From the NCBI GenBank assembly GCA_026874595.1, contig CM049320.1:16072988-16136987 (forward strand): DNA of 64,000 nt, in the 5' to 3' direction. How positions within the stretch are numbered: position 1 is the first letter of the stretch; every line of letters starts with the position of its first letter. This document shows positions 47,801-60,244 of the stretch, in pieces. The stretch comes from Sipunculus nudus (lineage: Eukaryota; Annelida; Sipuncula; Golfingiida; Sipunculidae). The notes below the pieces were generated by a model. That model was not told the DNA's origin and did not search any database. It worked only from the letters and a program-made list of their open reading frames with translations. A program made the position numbers and the translations under genes.

Positions 47801-50800
47801 AGACTTGCGATTGAACAGCTTAGAACTAGAGGGATGCTGTCTAACGCCAAAAACCAGACCTTTCTATCGCAAATATCAACAGAGATAGAATCTGGAAAAC
47901 TCCGAATTTTCAGATTGTCAAGTTTTACCCCAAAATTTGGTAACCATGGTAACGGCAGCACAAAGCAACATGTGCGAAGAGATAAGCCAATGTTCCTAGT
48001 TTCAGATACGACCAAAAAAAATGGTGTCACGTTTAATATTTTTTGAGATATTGCAGAAAAATGACATGTTACAGTGTTTCATGTACCACGCCCCCTGGTG
48101 GCTATTTCCAAAAAATGAAAAACTGATTTCGAGATATTTATAAATAACACAAAATATATCAATTTCAAAGCCATTGTTAAAAAAATGCAACCTGTAGGTC
48201 ATATTTAATGAAATCTTGAAGACTCTCGTTTGGCGAGAAATGGTGCGAGATTTGGCGAGACTTTCAGTTTTATCATGTCAAGCTGCCCATAAGGTACATA
48301 ATGACCAAAACCAGACGTCTGTAGCTTAAAAATTGACAAAGTTACAAAAAATGGTCGTGTTATTTCCAATTTCCATGATTTTTGCCCAACAAATGTAACC
48401 ATGGTAACGGCAAATTTAAGTAAGCTACATGTCAGAAGAAAGGCCAGGTGATGACGAAAAAAATGAGCTATTGCAGAAGTGGATAAGCCTATTTATGGCG
48501 AAGTTATGGTGCAAAAACCGTTAACCATACCTGTCGTGACCTTGACCCTTGACCTTGGAGCAATGTTGACCAAAAACAATAGGGCACCTAGAAATTACGT
48601 TTTCGAACATCCCTGTAAGTTTCAAGGTTATTGTGGCAAAATTGTGGCCAGGAGAGTGGTGACAAACAAACAAACAAACAGACAGACAGACAAACAGACA
48701 TACGCAACTGACCAATATGCTTGCGGAAATCGAAGATTTCCGGCAAGCAATAAAATATGGACTGTGCCTCCAACATGTATGATCATAGATGGGGCCCGGA
48801 GAGGCCGTCACGGACCGCTGCACACGCCGGCCGCCCACCGTAAGGACCCTGCCGCCACTTGCGGCGACGGCGAGTGTCTTCGTGGTATGGCGAAAAACGG
48901 CGCGAGATTTGACGAGACTAACAATGTGACCCCTGAATGTGACTGCGAGTGTCAGCCGCTATCCAGCGCTGCAAACCATGTGCCTGTAGCGTGAAAAATG
49001 ACAGAATTATAGGCATTTCTTTGAATGGTGACGTGTTCTCGTTTCACGAGAAACGGTGCGAGATATGACGAGACTTGCGATTGAACAGCTTAGAACTAGA
49101 GGGATGCTGTCTAACGCCAAAAACCAGACCTTTCTATCGCAAATATCAACAGAGATAGAATCTGGAAAACTCCGAATTTTCAGATTGTCAAGTTTTACCC
49201 CAAAATTTGGTAACCATGGTAACGGCAGCACAAAGCAACATGTGCGAAGAGATAAGCCAATGTTCCTAGTTTCAGATACGACCAAAAAAAATGGTGTCAC
49301 GTTTAATATTTTTTGAGATATTGCAGAAAAATGACATGTTACAGTGTTTCATGTACCACGCCCCCTGGTGGCTATTTCCAAAAAATGAAAAACTGATTTC
49401 GAGATATTTATAAATAACACAAAATATATCAATTTCAAAGCCATTGTTAAAAAAATGCAACCTGTAGGTCATATTTAATGAAATCTCGAAGACTCTCGTT
49501 TGGCGAGAAATGGTGCGAGATTTGGCGAGACTTTCAGTTTTATCATGTCAAGCTGCCCATAAGGTACATAATGACCAAAACCAGACGTCTGTAGCTTAAA
49601 AATTGACAAAGTTACAAAAAATGGTCGTGTTATTTCCAATTTCCATGATTTTTGCCCAACAAATGTAACCATGGTAACGGCAAATTTAAGTAAGCTACAT
49701 GTCAGAAGAAAGGCCAGGTGATGACGAAAAAAATGAGCTATTGCAGAAGTGGATAAGCCTATTTATGGCGAAGTTATGGTGCAAAAACCGTTAACCATAC
49801 CTGTCGTGACCTTGACCCTTGACCTTGGAGCAATGTTGACCAAAAACAATAGGGCACCTAGAAATTACGTTTTCGAACATCCCTGTAAGTTTCAAGGTTA
49901 TTGTGGCAAAATTGTGGCCAGGAGAGTGGTGACAAACAAACAAACAAACAGACAGACAGACAAACAGACATACGCAACTGACCAATATGCTTGCGGAAAT
50001 CGAAGATTTCCGGCAAGCAATAAAATATGGACTGTGCCTCCAACATGTATGATCATAGATGGGGCCCGGAGAGGCCGTCACGGACCGCTGCACACGCCGG
50101 CCGCCCACCGTAAGGACCCTGCCGCCACTTGCGGCGACGGCGAGTGTCTTCGTGGTATGGCGAAAAACGGCGCGAGATTTGACGAGACTAACAATGTGAC
50201 CCCTGAATGTGACTGCGAGTGTCAGCCGCTATCCAGCGCTGCAAACCATGTGCCTGTAGCGTGAAAAATGACAGAATTATAGGCATTTCTTTGAATGGTG
50301 ACGTGTTCTCGTTTCACGAGAAACGGTGCGAGATATGACGAGACTTGCGATTGAACAGCTTAGAACTAGAGGGATGCTGTCTAACGCCAAAAACCAGACC
50401 TTTCTATCGCAAATATCAACAGAGATAGAATCTGGAAAACTCCGAATTTTCAGATTGTCAAGTTTTACCCCAAAATTTGGTAACCATGGTAACGGCAGCA
50501 CAAAGCAACATGTGCGAAGAGATAAGCCAATGTTCCTAGTTTCAGATACGACCAAAAAAAATGGTGTCACGTTTAATATTTTTTGAGATATTGCAGAAAA
50601 ATGACATGTTACAGTGTTTCATGTACCACGCCCCCTGGTGGCTATTTCCAAAAAATGAAAAACTGATTTCGAGATATTTATAAATAACACAAAATATATC
50701 AATTTCAAAGCCATTGTTAAAAAAATGCAACCTGTAGGTCATATTTAATGAAATCTCGAAGACTCTCGTTTGGCGAGAAATGGTGCGAGATTTGGCGAGA

Positions 50801-53800
50801 CTTTCAGTTTTATCATGTCAAGCTGCCCATAAGGTACATAATGACCAAAACCAGACGTCTGTAGCTTAAAAATTGACAAAGTTACAAAAAATGGTCGTGT
50901 TATTTCCAATTTCCATGATTTTTGCCCAACAAATGTAACCATGGTAACGGCAAATTTAAGTAAGCTACATGTCAGAAGAAAGGCCAGGTGATGACGAAAA
51001 AAATGAGCTATTGCAGAAGTGGATAAGCCTATTTATGGCGAAGTTATGGTGCAAAAACCGTTAACCATACCTGTCGTGACCTTGACCCTTGACCTTGGAG
51101 CAATGTTGACCAAAAACAATAGGGCACCTAGAAATTACGTTTTCGAACATCCCTGTAAGTTTCAAGGTTATTGTGGCAAAATTGTGGCCAGGAGAGTGGT
51201 GACAAACAAACAAACAAACAGACAGACAGACAAACAGACATACGCAACTGACCAATATGCTTGCGGAAATCGAAGATTTCCGGCAAGCAATAAAATATGG
51301 ACTGTGCCTCCAACATGAATGATCATAGATGGGGCCCGGAGAGGCCGTCACGGACCGCTGCACACGCCGGCCGCCCACCGTAAGGACCCTGCCGCCACTT
51401 GCGGCGACGGCGAGTGTCTTCGTGGTATGGCGAAAAACGGCGCGAGATTTGACGAGACTAACAATGTGACCCCTGAATGTGACTGCGAGTGTCAGCCGCT
51501 ATCCAGCGCTGCAAACCATGTGCCTGTAGCGTGAAAAATGACAGAATTATAGGCATTTCTTTGAATGGTGACGTGTTCTCGTTTCACGAGAAACGGTGCG
51601 AGATATGACGAGACTTGCGATTGAACAGCTTAGAACTAGAGGGATGCTGTCTAACGCCAAAAACCAGACCTTTCTATCGCAAATATCAACAGAGATAGAA
51701 TCTGGAAAACTCCGAATTTTCAGATTGTCAAGTTTTACCCCAAAATTTGGTAACCATGGTAACGGCAGCACAAAGCAACATGTGCGAAGAGATAAGCCAA
51801 TGTTCCTAGTTTCAGATACGACCAAAAAAAATGGTGTCACGTTTAATATTTTTTGAGATATTGCAGAAAAATGACATGTTACAGTGTTTCATGTACCACG
51901 CCCCCTGGTGGCTATTTCCAAAAAATGAAAAACTGATTTCGAGATATTTATAAATAACACAAAATATATCAATTTCAAAGCCATTGTTAAAAAAATGCAA
52001 CCTGTAGGTCATATTTAATGAAATCTCGAAGACTCTCGTTTGGCGAGAAATGGTGCGAGATTTGGCGAGACTTTCAGTTTTATCATGTCAAGCTGCCCAT
52101 AAGGTACATAATGACCAAAACCAGACGTCTGTAGCTTAAAAATTGACAAAGTTACAAAAAATGGTCGTGTTATTTCCAATTTCCATGATTTTTGCCCAAC
52201 AAATGTAACCATGGTAACGGCAAATTTAAGTAAGCTACATGTCAGAAGAAAGGCCAGGTGATGACGAAAAAAATGAGCTATTGCAGAAGTGGATAAGCCT
52301 ATTTATGGCGAAGTTATGGTGCAAAAACCGTTAACCATACCTGTCGTGACCTTGACCCTTGACCTTGGAGCAATGTTGACCAAAAACAATAGGGCACCTA
52401 GAAATTACGTTTTCGAACATCCCTGTAAGTTTCAAGGTTATTGTGGCAAAATTGTGGCCAGGAGAGTGGTGACAAACAAACAAACAAACAGACAGACAGA
52501 CAAACAGACATACGCAACTGACCAATATGCTTGCGGAAATCGAAGATTTCCGGCAAGCAATAAAATATGGACTGTGCCTCCAACATGTATGATCATAGAT
52601 GGGGCCCGGAGAGGCCGTCACGGACCGCTGCACACGCCGGCCGCCCACCGTAAGGACCCTGCCGCCACTTGCGGCGACGGCGAGTGTCTTCGTGGTATGG
52701 CGAAAAACGGCGCGAGATTTGACGAGACTAACAATGTGACCCCTGAATGTGACTGCGAGTGTCAGCCGCTATCCAGCGCTGCAAACCATGTGCCTGTAGC
52801 GTGAAAAATGACAGAATTATAGGCATTTCTTTGAATGGTGACGTGTTCTCGTTTCACGAGAAACGGTGCGAGATATGACGAGACTTGCGATTGAACAGCT
52901 TAGAACTAGAGGGATGCTGTCTAACGCCAAAAACCAGACCTTTCTATCGCAAATATCAACAGAGATAGAATCTGGAAAACTCCGAATTTTCAGATTGTCA
53001 AGTTTTACCCCAAAATTTGGTAACCATGGTAACGGCAGCACAAAGCAACATGTGCGAAGAGATAAGCCAATGTTCCTAGTTTCAGATACGACCAAAAAAA
53101 ATGGTGTCACGTTTAATATTTTTTGAGATATTGCAGAAAAATGACATGTTACAGTGTTTCATGTACCACGCCCCCTGGTGGCTATTTCCAAAAAATGAAA
53201 AACTGATTTCGAGATATTTATAAATAACACAAAATATATCAATTTCAAAGCCATTGTTAAAAAAATGCAACCTGTAGGTCATATTTAATGAAATCTCGAA
53301 GACTCTCGTTTGGCGAGAAATGGTGCGAGATTTGGCGAGACTTTCAGTTTTATCATGTCAAGCTGCCCATAAGGTACATAATGACCAAAACCAGACGTCT
53401 GTAGCTTAAAAATTGACAAAGTTACAAAAAATGGTCGTGTTATTTCCAATTTCCATGATTTTTGCCCAACAAATGTAACCATGGTAACGGCAAATTTAAG
53501 TAAGCTACATGTCAGAAGAAAGGCCAGGTGATGACGAAAAAAATGAGCTATTGCAGAAGTGGATAAGCCTATTTATGGCGAAGTTATGGTGCAAAAACCG
53601 TTAACCATACCTGTCGTGACCTTGACCCTTGACCTTGGAGCAATGTTGACCAAAAACAATAGGGCACCTAGAAATTACGTTTTCGAACATCCCTGTAAGT
53701 TTCAAGGTTATTGTGGCAAAATTGTGGCCAGGAGAGTGGTGACAAACAAACAAACAAACAGACAGACAGACAAACAGACATACGCAACTGACCAATATGC

Positions 53801-56705
53801 TTGCGGAAATCGAAGATTTCCGGCAAGCAATAAAATATGGACTGTGCCTCCAACATGTATGATCATAGATGGGGCCCGGAGAGGCCGTCACGGACCGCTG
53901 CACACGCCGGCCGCCCACCGTAAGGACCCTGCCGCCACTTGCGGCGACGGCGAGTGTCTTCGTGGTATGGCGAAAAACGGCGCGAGATTTGACGAGACTA
54001 ACAATGTGACCCCTGAATGTGACTGCGAGTGTCAGCCGCTATCCAGCGCTGCAAACCATGTGCCTGTAGCGTGAAAAATGACAGAATTATAGGCATTTCT
54101 TTGAATGGTGACGTGTTCTCGTTTCACGAGAAACGGTGCGAGATATGACGAGACTTGCGATTGAACAGCTTAGAACTAGAGGGATGCTGTCTAACGCCAA
54201 AAACCAGACCTTTCTATCGCAAATATCAACAGAGATAGAATCTGGAAAACTCCGAATTTTCAGATTGTCAAGTTTTACCCCAAAATTTGGTAACCATGGT
54301 AACGGCAGCACAAAGCAACATGTGCGAAGAGATAAGCCAATGTTCCTAGTTTCAGATACGACCAAAAAAAATGGTGTCACGTTTAATATTTTTTGAGATA
54401 TTGCAGAAAAATGACATGTTACAGTGTTTCATGTACCACGCCCCCTGGTGGCTATTTCCAAAAAATGAAAAACTGATTTCGAGATATTTATAAATAACAC
54501 AAAATATATCAATTTCAAAGCCATTGTTAAAAAAATGCAACCTGTAGGTCATATTTAATGAAATCTCGAAGACTCTCGTTTGGCGAGAAATGGTGCGAGA
54601 TTTGGCGAGACTTTCAGTTTTATCATGTCAAGCTGCCCATAAGGTACATAATGACCAAAACCAGACGTCTGTAGCTTAAAAATTGACAAAGTTACAAAAA
54701 ATGGTCGTGTTATTTCCAATTTCCATGATTTTTGCCCAACAAATGTAACCATGGTAACGGCAAATTTAAGTAAGCTACATGTCAGAAGAAAGGCCAGGTG
54801 ATGACGAAAAAAATGAGCTATTGCAGAAGTGGATAAGCCTATTTATGGCGAAGTTATGGTGCAAAAACCGTTAACCATACCTGTCGTGACCTTGACCCTT
54901 GACCTTGGAGCAATGTTGACCAAAAACAATAGGGCACCTAGAAATTACGTTTTCGAACATCCCTGTAAGTTTCAAGGTTATTGTGGCAAAATTGTGGCCA
55001 GGAGAGTGGTGACAAACAAACAAACAAACAGACAGACAGACAAACAGACATACGCAACTGACCAATATGCTTGCGGAAATCGAAGATTTCCGGCAAGCAA
55101 TAAAATATGGACTGTGCCTCCAACATGTATGATCATAGATGGGGCCCGGAGAGGCCGTCACGGACCGCTGCACACGCCGGCCGCCCACCGTAAGGACCCT
55201 GCCGCCACTTGCGGCGACGGCGAGTGTCTTCGTGGTATGGCGAAAAACGGCGCGAGATTTGACGAGACTAACAATGTGACCCCTGAATGTGACTGCGAGT
55301 GTCAGCCGCTATCCAGCGCTGCAAACCATGTGCCTGTAGCGTGAAAAATGACAGAATTATAGGCATTTCTTTGAATGGTGACGTGTTCTCGTTTCACGAG
55401 AAACGGTGCGAGATATGACGAGACTTGCGATTGAACAGCTTAGAACTAGAGGGATGCTGTCTAACGCCAAAAACCAGACCTTTCTATCGCAAATATCAAC
55501 AGAGATAGAATCTGGAAAACTCCGAATTTTCAGATTGTCAAGTTTTACCCCAAAATTTGGTAACCATGGTAACGGCAGCACAAAGCAACATGTGCGAAGA
55601 GATAAGCCAATGTTCCTAGTTTCAGATACGACCAAAAAAAATGGTGTCACGTTTAATATTTTTTGAGATATTGCAGAAAAATGACATGTTACAGTGTTTC
55701 ATGTACCACGCCCCCTGGTGGCTATTTCCAAAAAATGAAAAACTGATTTCGAGATATTTATAAATAACACAAAATATATCAATTTCAAAGCCATTGTTAA
55801 AAAAATGCAACCTGTAGGTCATATTTAATGAAATCTCGAAGACTCTCGTTTGGCGAGAAATGGTGCGAGATTTGGCGAGACTTTCAGTTTTATCATGTCA
55901 AGCTGCCCATAAGGTACATAATGACCAAAACCAGACGTCTGTAGCTTAAAAATTGACAAAGTTACAAAAAATGGTCGTGTTATTTCCAATTTCCATGATT
56001 TTTGCCCAACAAATGTAACCATGGTAACGGCAAATTTAAGTAAGCTACATGTCAGAAGAAAGGCCAGGTGATGACGAAAAAAATGAGCTATTGCAGAAGT
56101 GGATAAGCCTATTTATGGCGAAGTTATGGTGCAAAAACCGTTAACCATACCTGTCGTGACCTTGACCCTTGACCTTGGAGCAATGTTGACCAAAAACAAT
56201 AGGGCACCTAGAAATTACGTTTTCGAACATCCCTGTAAGTTTCAAGGTTATTGTGGCAAAATTGTGGCCAGGAGAGTGGTGACAAACAAACAAACAAACA
56301 GACAGACAGACAAACAGACATACGCAACTGACCAATATGCTTGCGGAAATCGAAGATTTCCGGCAAGCAATAAAATATGGACTGTGCCTCCAACATGTAT
56401 GATCATAGATGGGGCCCGGAGAGGCCGTCACGGACCGCTGCACACGCCGGCCGCCCACCGTAAGGACCCTGCCGCCACTTGCGGCGACGGCGAGTGTCTT
56501 CGTGGTATGGCGAAAAACGGCGCGAGATTTGACGAGACTAACAATGTGACCCCTGAATGTGACTGCGAGTGTCAGCCGCTATCCAGCGCTGCAAACCATG
56601 TGCCTGTAGCGTGAAAAATGACAGAATTATAGGCATTTCTTTGAATGGTGACGTGTTCTCGTTTCACGAGAAACGGTGCGAGATATGACGAGACTTGCGA
56701 TTGAA

Positions 56706-56775
56706 TGACTAAGAACTAGAGGGATGCTGTCTAACGCCAAACACCAGACCTTTCTATCGCAAATATCAACAGAGA
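56706..56775 (+). repeat. C-type patch in the last A unit
   Basis: Where other A units read TTGAACAGCTTAGAACTAG, CCAAAAACCAG and AGAGATAGAATCTGG, this unit reads TTGAATGACTAAGAACTAG, CCAAACACCAG and AGAGAGAGAAGCTGG, exactly as in the C units. The bases on both sides are A-type. Confidence 0.85.
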
Positions 56776-57640
56776 GAGAAGCTGGAAAACTCCGAATTTT
56801 CAGATTGTCAAGTTTTACCCCAAAATTTGGTAACCATGGTAACGGCAGCACAAAGCAACATGTGCGAAGAGATAAGCCAATGTTCCTAGTTTCAGATACG
56901 ACCAAAAAAAATGGTGTCACGTTTAATATTTTTTGAGATATTGCAGAAAAATGACATGTTACAGTGTTTCATGTACCACGCCCCCTGGTGGCTATTTCCA
57001 AAAAATGAAAAACTGATTTCGAGATATTTATAAATAACACAAAATATATCAATTTCAAAGCCATTGTTAAAAAAATGCAACCTGTAGGTCATATTTAATG
57101 AAATCTCGAAGACTCTCGTTTGGCGAGAAATGGTGCGAGATTTGGCGAGACTTTCAGTTTTATCATGTCAAGCTGCCCATAAGGTACATAATGACCAAAA
57201 CCAGACGTCTGTAGCTTAAAAATTGACAAAGTTACAAAAAATGGTCGTGTTATTTCCAATTTCCATGATTTTTGCCCAACAAATGTAACCATGGTAACGG
57301 CAAATTTAAGTAAGCTACATGTCAGAAGAAAGGCCAGGTGATGACGAAAAAAATGAGCTATTGCAGAAGTGGATAAGCCTATTTATGGCGAAGTTATGGT
57401 GCAAAAACCGTTAACCATACCTGTCGTGACCTTGACCCTTGACCTTGGAGCAATGTTGACCAAAAACAATAGGGCACCTAGAAATTACGTTTTCGAACAT
57501 CCCTGTAAGTTTCAAGGTTATTGTGGCAAAATTGTGGCCAGGAGAGTGGTGACAAACAAACAAACAAACAGACAGACAGACAAACAGACATACGCAACTG
57601 ACCAATATGCTTGCGGAAATCGAAGATTTCCGGCAAGCAA

Positions 57641-60244
57641 CAAACAAACATACGCGGGTGATCAACATGCTTGCGAAAATCGAAGATTTCCGGCAAGCAA
57701 TAAAGTTGTGACTGTGCCTCCAACATGTAGGATAATAGACAGGGCCCGGAAAGGCCGACACGCACCGCTGCACACGCCGGCCGCCCACCATAAGGACCCT
57801 GCCGGCACTTGCGGCGATGGCACGGGTCTTCGTGGTTTGGCGAAAAACGGCGCGAGATTTGACGAGACTAACAATGTGACCCCTGAATGTGACTGCGAGT
57901 GTCAGCCGCTATCCAACGCTGCAAACCGTGTGTCTGTAGCGTGAAAAATGACAGAATTATAGGCATTTCTTTGAATGGTCTCGTGTTCTCGTTTCACGAG
58001 AAACGGTGCGAGATATGACGAGCCTTTCTATTGAATGACTAAGAAGTAAACTAATGCTATCTAACGCCAAAAACCAGAGCGTTCTATCGCAAATATTGAC
58101 AGAGACAGAAGCAGGAACACTCCGTATTTCAGATTGTCAAGTTTTACCCCAAAATTTGGTCACCATGGTAACGGCAGCACAAGGCTAAATGTACGAAGGA
58201 ATAAGGCAATGATCCTAGTTTTAGATGCGACAAAAAAAATTGTTATATGCTTAATATTTTTTTAGATATTGCGGAAAAATGATATGTTACAGTGTTTCCA
58301 GTACCACGCCCCCTGGTGGCTATTTCCGAAAAATGAAAAAACAAGTTTGAGATAATACAGAACAACAGAAAATATGTCACTTTCAGAACCTTAGCCGTAA
58401 AACTGCCACCTGTAAATCATATTTAATGAAATCTCGGAAAGTCTCATTTGACGACAAATGGCACGAGATTTTGCGAGACTCACATTAATTTCGCATAGAG
58501 CATATTAAATGCTACGCATTGCAAAAAACTAGGCCTCTCTAACTCAAAAAATGAGAAATTTGGAGGGAAATTTTCGAATTTTCTTATTTTCCCCCCAAAA
58601 TACGTTACCATGGTAACAATTGACCGGAAAAATTTGCCAGCACTTGGAAAGCTAACATAGTGAGGAATAAAATGAGCTACAGATTATGCGGCTACGATTA
58701 TTATTGACGAAGATATGAAGAAAATAAAGATTTAAGGTTTTTTGGTGACCCTGACCTTGACCTTTGACCGATCATGACCAAAAACAATAGGCTCCGAGGA
58801 GAACAGATCTTACAGTTTATGGATAAGTTTCAGAGCGATTGCTTAAAAAGTGTGGCCTGTAGCGCGTGTACATACAGACAAATAGACAGACAGACAGACA
58901 AACAAACAAACAAACAAACATACGCGGGTGATCAACATGCTTGCGAAAATCGAAGATTTCCGGCAAGCAATAAAGTTGTGACTGTGCCTCCAACATGTAG
59001 GATAATAGACAGGGCCCGGAAAGGCCGACACGCACCGCTGCACACGCCGGCCGCCCACCATAAGGACCCTGCCGGCACTTGCGGCGATGGCACGGGTCTT
59101 CGTGGTTTGGCGAAAAACGGCGCGAGATTTGACGAGACTAACAATGTGACCCCTGAATGTGACTGCGAGTGTCAGCCGCTATCCAACGCTGCAAACCGTG
59201 TGTCTGTAGCGTGAAAAATGACAGAATTATAGGCATTTCTTTGAATGGTCTCGTGTTCTCGTTTCACGAGAAACGGTGCGAGATATGACGAGCCTTTCTA
59301 TTGAATGACTAAGAAGTAAACTAATGCTATCTAACGCCAAAAACCAGAGCGTTCTATCGCAAATATTGACAGAGACAGAAGCAGGAACACTCCGTATTTC
59401 AGATTGTCAAGTTTTACCCCAAAATTTGGTCACCATGGTAACGGCAGCACAAGGCTAAATGTACGAAGGAATAAGGCAATGATCCTAGTTTTAGATGCGA
59501 CAAAAAAAATTGTTATATGCTTAATATTTTTTTAGATATTGCGGAAAAATGATATGTTACAGTGTTTCCAGTACCACGCCCCCTGGTGGCTATTTCCGAA
59601 AAATGAAAAAACAAGTTTGAGATAATACAGAACAACAGAAAATATGTCACTTTCAGAACCTTAGCCGTAAAACTGCCACCTGTAAATCATATTTAATGAA
59701 ATCTCGGAAAGTCTCATTTGACGACAAATGGCACGAGATTTTGCGAGACTCACATTAATTTCGCATAGAGCATATTAAATGCTACGCATTGCAAAAAACT
59801 AGGCCTCTCTAACTCAAAAAATGAGAAATTTGGAGGGAAATTTTCGAATTTTCTTATTTTCCCCCCAAAATACGTTACCATGGTAACAATTGACCGGAAA
59901 AATTTGCCAGCACTTGGAAAGCTAACATAGTGAGGAATAAAATGAGCTACAGATTATGCGGCTACGATTATTATTGACGAAGATATGAAGAAAATAAAGA
60001 TTTAAGGTTTTTTGGTGACCCTGACCTTGACCTTTGACCGATCATGACCAAAAACAATAGGCTCCGAGGAGAACAGATCTTACAGTTTATGGATAAGTTT
60101 CAGAGCGATTGCTTAAAAAGTGTGGCCTGTAGCGCGTGTACATACAGACAAACAGACAGACAGACAGACAAACAAACAAACAAACAAACATACGCGGGTG
60201 ATCAACATGCTTGCGAAAATCGAAGATTTCCGGCAAGCAACAAA
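57641..60244 (+). repeat. Macrosatellite B units (right flank), two units of 1270 bp
   Basis: The A unit changes to B sequence immediately after its hairpin at 57640. The two B units are almost identical to each other (period 1270 bp; GATCATGACCAAAAACAATAG at 58771 and 60041) and to the left-flank B unit. CTCF-like sites at 58304 and 59574. X-boxes near 58159, 58604, 59429 and 59874. The second unit ends in two tandem hairpin mini-repeats (60199-60300) and passes into C sequence. Confidence 0.93.

Larger units (their letters stand above)
27102..57640 (+). repeat. Macrosatellite A array: 22 units of 1270 bp, almost identical
   Basis: From ACAAACAGACATACGCAACT at 27102 to the hairpin ending at 57640 the sequence repeats every 1270 bp, leaving out a 2.54-kb insertion at 29135-31672. 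That gives 22 units plus one extra hairpin mini-repeat. Differences seen by eye: G>T at 32715; a 1-bp deletion near 39267 (that unit is 1269 bp); G>T at 39353; T>A at 43698; C>T at 48217; T>A at 51318; and a patch of C-type bases at 56706-56775. Unit order on + is: core repeat, X-box 1, nuclear-receptor-like repeat, ACAA/ACAG microsatellite, hairpin with AATAAA, CpG patch, two more core repeats, X-box 2, CTCF-like site. The array starts and ends exactly at the hairpin mini-repeat. Reading frames in it are incidental. Confidence 0.97.
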
